From an uncultured Eubacteriales bacterium (GTDB lineage: Bacteria; Bacillota; Clostridia; Oscillospirales; Oscillospiraceae): 14,280 nt of DNA. Below are positions 11,734-14,280 of the stretch, piece after piece. Location of the stretch: assembly GCA_902475435.1 (NCBI GenBank), contig CABRZL010000050.1, positions 1-14,280 of the forward strand, given 5' to 3'. Position 1 is the stretch's first letter; each line of letters begins with the position of its first letter. Below the pieces are notes generated by a model. That model saw nothing but the letters and a program-made list of their open reading frames with translations. It was not told the origin of the DNA and searched no databases. Position numbers and translations under genes: made by a program.

Positions 11734-14055
11734 ATCAGATTCTCCTTTCTCCGGCGGAGCCGGAATTGTAATTTGAACAGTGGGGGGCGGCGTCTGGGGC
11801 TGGGGTTGTGCAATTTTTGGTGTCCAGAACCTTAGCCGAAGTGCATTAGTGACAACGCAGACAGAACTGAGGCTCATAGCAGCAGCACCAATCATGGGAC
11901 TGAGTTTTAAGCCAAAGGCTGGATACAGGACACCCGCCGCTACGGGAATGCCCAGTATGTTATAGAAAAATGCCCAGAACAGGTTCATACGAATGTTTCG
12001 CATAACGGCTCGGCTAAGCTCTACCGCGGCAGCAGCGTCCATAAGACTTGAACGCATGAGCACAATGTCGCTGGATTCCATGGCAATATCCGTGCCAGCA
12101 CCAATGGCAATACCAACATCTGCTCGGGTGAGAGCCGGAGAGTCATTGATACCGTCTCCAATCATGGCGACTTTGTGGCCCTTTTCCTGCAGCTCCCGAA
12201 TAATACGTTCTTTATCCTGGGGAAGTACTTGCGCCTCAATATCGGAAATTCCCACAGATTCCGCCAATGCTTGTGCAGTAGTTCGGTTATCACCTGTTAC
12301 CATGACTGGGGTGATACCTAATTTTTTGAAAGCCTCCACAGCAGCTTTGGAATCGGTTTTTGCGACATCCATGGCAGCTGCAGCGCCTAAGAATATGCCG
12401 TTTTTAGCAAAATACAGTACCGTTTTTCCTTGTTTCGATAAATGGGAAAAAGCGGATAAGTCTAGAGTAATATTATTTTCCTGTAGAAACTCCAAATTAC
12501 CGCCCAAGCAAACGACCCCGTCAATTTCGGCCCGAACGCCTCTTCCGGGCACGGAAGTAAAGTCTTTTGCAGGTTTCAGAGGTAGTTTCCAGTCCTTTGC
12601 AAGGGCACAGACGGCCTCGGCAAGAGGATGCTCGGAAGGTTGTTCTAGCGCATAAGCAATGGTGAGGAGTTCTGTTTCGCTGACATCTTGGGGAAGAAGA
12701 TCGGTCAGAACAGGTTTTCCGGTTGTCAGCGTTCCGGTTTTATCTAAAATCACTGTGTCCACATTGTGAAGTGTCTCCAACGCTTCGGCGGATTTTACCA
12801 AGATCCCCATTTTGGCGCCGCGCCCGGTGCCGACCATAATGGCGACCGGGGTTGCCAGGCCCAGGGCACAGGGACAAGAGATGACAAGTACGGCGATAGC
12901 TGTAGACAGGCAGAATTCAAAATTTTGCCCCGCAATGGCCCAAACAATGGCGGCAAGCACAGCAATGGACATGACAACTGGTACGAATATGCCGGCAATC
13001 TTATCTGCCAGACGTGCAATAGGTGCTTTGCTGCCGCCAGCCTCTTCTACAAGATGAATAATCTGACTGAGTGTTGTATCTTCTCCCACCCGATCAGCTT
13101 GGAATTTTAAGAAACCTGCGCCGTTGACCGTGGCGGCAGCTACTCGGCTGCCAGGGCCTACCGCTACAGGAATGCTTTCGCCGGTCAGGGCAGATTGGTC
13201 AATTGCACTGGAGCCTTCGAGAACAATGCCGTCTACGGGAATTCGATCTCCGGGCCGCAGGATTACAACGTCTCCGACGACTACGTCTTTTGCAGGGATT
13301 TCAATTTCCTGTCCGTCTCGAAGAACTGTGGCTGTTTCTGGAGATAGCGCCATGAGCTGCCGAATTGCTTCCCCGGTTTTTCCCTTAGAACGTGCTTCCA
13401 AGTATTTGCCCAAAGTAATGAGGGTAAGAATCATGGCGGCAGACTCAAAATATAGATCATGGGCATATTGTTGGACAAGTTCCATGTTGTCGTGTCCAAG
13501 ACCCCAGGACATCCGATAGATGGCAAATACTCCATATAGGAATGCCGCGCCAGAACCTACAGCAATTAAAGAGTCCATATTAGGGCTCCGATGCCATAGC
13601 GTTTGGAATCCTTTTTGAAAAAACGCGTGTCCGATGAGCATGACGATCATCGTCATAAACATCTGTGTCAGTGCTAGATTTAATGCGTTTTCCGTTCCGG
13701 AAAAGAATGGAAGTTCCGGCAGCCCTACCATGTGCCCCATGGTCAAATACATCAATGGAATTAAAACGACCAGAGACCAGATAAGCCGTTTTTTAAGACC
13801 CTTCTCATCTGTAACAATCGGATCGTGGGATGTAGTGGTATTGTCAGAAGCAGTTTGGCCCTGTAGGGAAGCACCATAACCAGCCTTTTCTACTGCGTCA
13901 ATAACGGTTTCTGATGAGACGTTACCCTCTACCTGCATATTGCCGGTGAGCAAATTTACCGATACGTTTTCAACGCCGTCCACTGCGGACACGGCCTTTT
14001 CGACACGGGCTGAACAAGCGGCGCAGGTCATGCCGGTAACAGTATATCGTTCCAT
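11530..14055 (-). CDS. copA: Copper-exporting P1B-type ATPase with N- and C-terminal HMA domains
   Basis: The 841-residue protein pumps Cu+ out of the cytosol. In order: an N-terminal HMA domain with CAAC (11-14); helices from about residue 90; actuator TGES (291-294); the metal-site CPC (394-396); phosphorylation motif DKTGTLT (438-444); SEHPLAEA (474-481) in the nucleotide domain; MVTGD (585-589); GDGIND (633-638); and the late transmembrane YN (698-699) and MSLSS (727-731) typical of Cu+ pumps. A proline-rich linker (about 745-774) joins a second HMA domain (775-841) with CQHC (786-789). Most CopA proteins carry their HMA domains only at the N-terminus, so the C-terminal domain is unusual. 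The ATG has AGGTG 7 nt upstream, 11 nt after csoR, so both are one operon, presumably induced by copper through CsoR. Confidence 0.97.
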   Translation of the reverse strand: MERYTVTGMTCAACSARVEKAVSAVDGVENVSVNLLTGNMQVEGNVSSETVIDAVEKAGYGASLQGQTASDNTTTSHDPIVTDEKGLKKRLIWSLVVLIPLMYLTMGHMVGLPELPFFSGTENALNLALTQMFMTMIVMLIGHAFFQKGFQTLWHRSPNMDSLIAVGSGAAFLYGVFAIYRMSWGLGHDNMELVQQYAHDLYFESAAMILTLITLGKYLEARSKGKTGEAIRQLMALSPETATVLRDGQEIEIPAKDVVVGDVVILRPGDRIPVDGIVLEGSSAIDQSALTGESIPVAVGPGSRVAAATVNGAGFLKFQADRVGEDTTLSQIIHLVEEAGGSKAPIARLADKIAGIFVPVVMSIAVLAAIVWAIAGQNFEFCLSTAIAVLVISCPCALGLATPVAIMVGTGRGAKMGILVKSAEALETLHNVDTVILDKTGTLTTGKPVLTDLLPQDVSETELLTIAYALEQPSEHPLAEAVCALAKDWKLPLKPAKDFTSVPGRGVRAEIDGVVCLGGNLEFLQENNITLDLSAFSHLSKQGKTVLYFAKNGIFLGAAAAMDVAKTDSKAAVEAFKKLGITPVMVTGDNRTTAQALAESVGISDIEAQVLPQDKERIIRELQEKGHKVAMIGDGINDSPALTRADVGIAIGAGTDIAMESSDIVLMRSSLMDAAAAVELSRAVMRNIRMNLFWAFFYNILGIPVAAGVLYPAFGLKLSPMIGAAAMSLSSVCVVTNALRLRFWTPKIAQPQPQTPPPTVQITIPAPPEKGESDMKTVIDIEGMTCQHCVAHVTKALSSIPGVDSVEVSLEEKHAVVTGNANNDALTAAVQDAGYEVKGIH

Positions 14056-14066
14056 CTCAAATCACC

Positions 14067-14280
14067 TCATTTATCAAGAATTTTGGAAAGAATTCCAATG
14101 ACCTCATCAATTTTTTCACTGCCATGACCTTGTTCTGCAGCTTCCAGCACGCAGTGATTCATGTGTTGTTTGAGAATCAAAAGGTTTGCGCGCTTTAGCA
14201 TGGCAGAAGCAGCAAAAATCTGATTAGAAATATCAATACAGTATCGTTCCTCTTCGATCATATGAATAATGCCGTCAATT
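14067..14280 (-). CDS. csoR: CsoR-family copper-sensing repressor, C-terminal part (runs off the window)
   Basis: About 71 codons are visible, reading into the window edge without a start; the N-terminal 20-30 residues are missing. Counting from the Met at 14261, Cys8, His33 and Cys37 (RYC, then HMNHC) have the C-x24-H-x3-C spacing of the three Cu(I) ligands in CsoR. The surrounding text (MIEEERYCIDISNQIFAASAMLKRANLLILKQH) is typical CsoR/RcnR family. CsoR is a tetrameric repressor released from DNA by Cu(I). It lies 11 nt upstream of copA, and its stop codon overlaps the Shine-Dalgarno region of copA, so it is the first visible gene of an autoregulated copper operon. The operator is outside the window. 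The internal Met at 14261 is not the real start. Confidence 0.93.
   Translation of the reverse strand, partial: IDGIIHMIEEERYCIDISNQIFAASAMLKRANLLILKQHMNHCVLEAAEQGHGSEKIDEVIGILSKILDK

Noticed and set aside
11576..13879. Plus-strand open frames opposite copA, up to 220 codons
   Set aside because: copA carries every P1B-ATPase motif in frame; the opposite frames look like low-complexity Ser/Ala/Thr shadows.
1..14280. CRISPR array, insertion sequence, integrase, prophage or toxin-antitoxin gene
   Set aside because: I saw no regularly spaced repeats, no transposase or recombinase motifs, and no small paired genes with those features anywhere in the window.

Overview
The window is a stretch of bacterial chromosome that looks like an anaerobic, probably gut-associated Bacillota of class Clostridia (Oscillospiraceae or a close relative is my guess). 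The reasons are the long Bacillus/Clostridium-type SRP RNA directly upstream of dnaX-ybaB-recR, strong GGAGG-type ribosome binding sites, Rho-independent terminators, a 4-hydroxybutyryl-CoA dehydratase-family enzyme typical of fermenters, and a DUF362/ferredoxin protein. There is no transposase, integrase, CRISPR array or phage gene, and base composition looks even throughout.

Left end (1-1734, minus strand): a short-chain dehydrogenase is followed by the N-terminal half of a 4-hydroxybutyryl-CoA dehydratase/4-hydroxyphenylacetate 3-hydroxylase family enzyme that runs off the window. The 219-bp gap between them can form several hairpins. A good sigma-A-like promoter lies before the dehydrogenase. 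Middle left (2052-3320, plus strand): an unrecognised four-helix membrane protein with its own terminator, then a stand-alone two-CBS-domain protein. Middle (3654-6158, minus strand): a tight two-gene operon of a DUF362/bis-[4Fe-4S] protein and a MATE-family transporter, ending in a hairpin that could serve both strands. A 360-bp divergent region follows and holds a possible short leader RNA. Next is a polytopic GT-C/DUF6056-like membrane protein (6519-8012, plus strand).

The core of the window (8038-11031, plus strand) is a conserved housekeeping block: SRP RNA with a very good promoter, then dnaX (DNA polymerase III tau/gamma), ybaB (nucleoid-associated protein) and recR (recombination repair). 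No terminator separates the SRP RNA from dnaX, so they probably share a transcript. A small TIGR04076-family protein (11133-11489) follows. It faces a copper-homeostasis operon on the minus strand: csoR (partial, at the window edge) then copA, a Cu+-exporting P-type ATPase.

The most interesting point is at the 3' end of copA. The ATPase carries a C-terminal CopZ-like HMA domain joined by a proline-rich linker. That domain begins with an ATG preceded at ideal distance by a Shine-Dalgarno sequence, all in frame inside copA. One gene may therefore encode both the exporter and a free copper chaperone. Most of the remaining content is ordinary, and I found no clearly new multi-gene system.
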